From an uncultured Mediterraneibacter sp. (lineage in GTDB: Bacteria > Bacillota > Clostridia > Lachnospirales > Lachnospiraceae): a stretch of DNA of 64,000 bases. This document shows positions 63,374-64,000 of this stretch, one piece after another (position 1 is the stretch's first letter; each line of letters starts with the position of its first letter). Below the pieces are notes generated by a model, which worked only from the letters and a program-made list of their open reading frames with translations, ran no database searches and was not told where the DNA came from. The position numbers were made by a program, and so were the translations under genes. The stretch spans positions 62,001 to 126,000 of the forward strand of contig CALWLJ010000003.1 of assembly GCA_944381495.1 (NCBI GenBank), read 5' to 3'.

Positions 63374-64000
63374 CTATATACCCACCTTTTTGTTCATCAC
63401 TGACAATCACACCCTGTTTCATTGTGATCACCCGCTCATTCATCTCATTTACGATTTCCTGGTTATGCGTAACCACAAGCACGGTTGTGCCGCGGTCATT
63501 AGCCTCTTTCAGCAGACTCATGATCTCCCATGAATTCGTCGGATCCAGGTTTCCGGTGGGTTCGTCGGCCAGCAGGATAGCGGGCTCATTGACAAGCGCC
63601 CTGGCAATTGCCACACGCTGCTGCTCTCCTCCTGACAGCTCTTTCGGAAAAGACTTGTATTTCTGAGCAAGCCCTACAAGCGACAGTGCCGCAGGCACCT
63701 TTTTCTTAATAATCCTTGTAGGTGTCTCCGTTACCCGGAGAGCAAACGCAATATTCTCATAAATGTTCCGATCTTTCAACAGACGGAAATCCTGGAATAC
63801 AACTCCAAGCCCTCTCCTGTATTTTGCTATGTTACGATGCCTCATCCGGTTCAAGTTCTGTCCATTTACAATAATGGTACCTTCTGTCGGATTCAGCTCT
63901 TTCATGATCAGACGGATCAGTGTTGATTTACCCGAGCCGCTGTCACCGACGATGAAGACGAACTCTCCCCGTTCAATCTTCACGGACACTCCGTTAATGG
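63363..64000 (-). CDS. ftsE: Cell-division ATP-binding protein FtsE, 5' end outside window
   Basis: About 212 residues are visible; the frame continues past the right edge (INGVSVKIERGEF), so roughly the first 15-20 residues are missing. Walker A GDSGSGKST, Q-loop VVFQDFRLL, signature LSGGEQQRVAIARAL, Walker B ILLADEPTGNLDP, H-loop VTHNQEIV. This matches FtsE, partner of the overlapping ftsX. It couples ATP hydrolysis to hydrolase activation at division. Confidence 0.95.
   Translation of the reverse strand, partial: INGVSVKIERGEFVFIVGDSGSGKSTLIRLIMKELNPTEGTIIVNGQNLNRMRHRNIAKYRRGLGVVFQDFRLLKDRNIYENIAFALRVTETPTRIIKKKVPAALSLVGLAQKYKSFPKELSGGEQQRVAIARALVNEPAILLADEPTGNLDPTNSWEIMSLLKEANDRGTTVLVVTHNQEIVNEMNERVITMKQGVIVSDEQKGGYIDEN

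Overview
The window looks like chromosomal DNA from an anaerobic gut Firmicute, most likely a Lachnospiraceae (Blautia/Dorea/Mediterraneibacter-like); the genus cannot be fixed from sequence alone. Reasons: [FeFe]-hydrogenase maturases (HydE, HydG) with a TM1266-type regulator, a CIRCE operator, a T-box leader, an archaeal-type AspRS with GatCAB, sigma-A promoters with strong AGGAGG sites, and small Clostridia-type proteins (DUF6465, DUF1667, CmpB-like). No prophage, insertion sequence, rRNA or CRISPR array is visible. Three REP-like palindromes are present.

Layout. 1-2.4 kb: a LolD-type ABC ATPase overlapping a secreted CARDB-like protein that runs off the left edge. 2.5-6.5 kb: tRNA-Gly(CCC), ung, hisF, hisH and a sodium:alanine symporter. 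6.6-12.6 kb: a two-component system, htpG behind a CIRCE operator, a cyclophilin and a C39-peptidase-like protein of unknown role. 12.8-18.5 kb: an orphan MsmK/UgpC sugar-importer ATPase, a PucR-type regulator with a small membrane protein, a 580-bp highly structured intergenic element, trxB, proC and acyP. 18.6-21.9 kb: a promoter, a structured leader with an intrinsic terminator, then TM1266, hydE and hydG.

21.9-40.4 kb is a carbohydrate/glycerol locus. On the minus strand, in transcription order: two CUT1 permeases, an 838-residue protein of unknown family, a GH105-like hydrolase, an AraC regulator, a sugar-binding lipoprotein, then glpK, two FAD oxidoreductases, DUF1667 and a GH31 glycosidase. 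Divergent from it are a second GH31 and an esterase. The importer has no ATPase of its own, so the orphan MsmK at 12.8 kb is a natural candidate. The linkage of glycosidases to glycerol catabolism suggests use of glycosyl-glycerols, which is inference.

40.5-48.7 kb: an AIM24-family protein, a second two-component system, an envelope-lipid group (DUF374 acyltransferase-like, GT4 glycosyltransferase, DedA), xpt with YesL, and tRNA-Gly(TCC). 48.8-54.3 kb: a Lys/Ala/Glu-rich DUF6465 protein, a Crp/Fnr regulator divergent from a ferredoxin-like protein, nth, a CmpB-like membrane protein, rpiB and a 260-bp foldback. 54.3-60.9 kb: a CbpA-type DnaJ behind a leader with a 16-codon ORF and a terminator; then a T-box-controlled aspS-gatC-gatA-gatB operon for tRNA-dependent amidation. 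60.9-64 kb: ftsE (partial), ftsX and an S41 protease.

The most interesting unexplained items are the 580-bp multi-stem element (15505-16084), the hydrogenase-maturation leader (18644-18842), the 260-bp foldback between dnaJ and rpiB, the dnaJ leader, and the glycerol-linked glycosidase locus with its unrecognised 838-residue protein.
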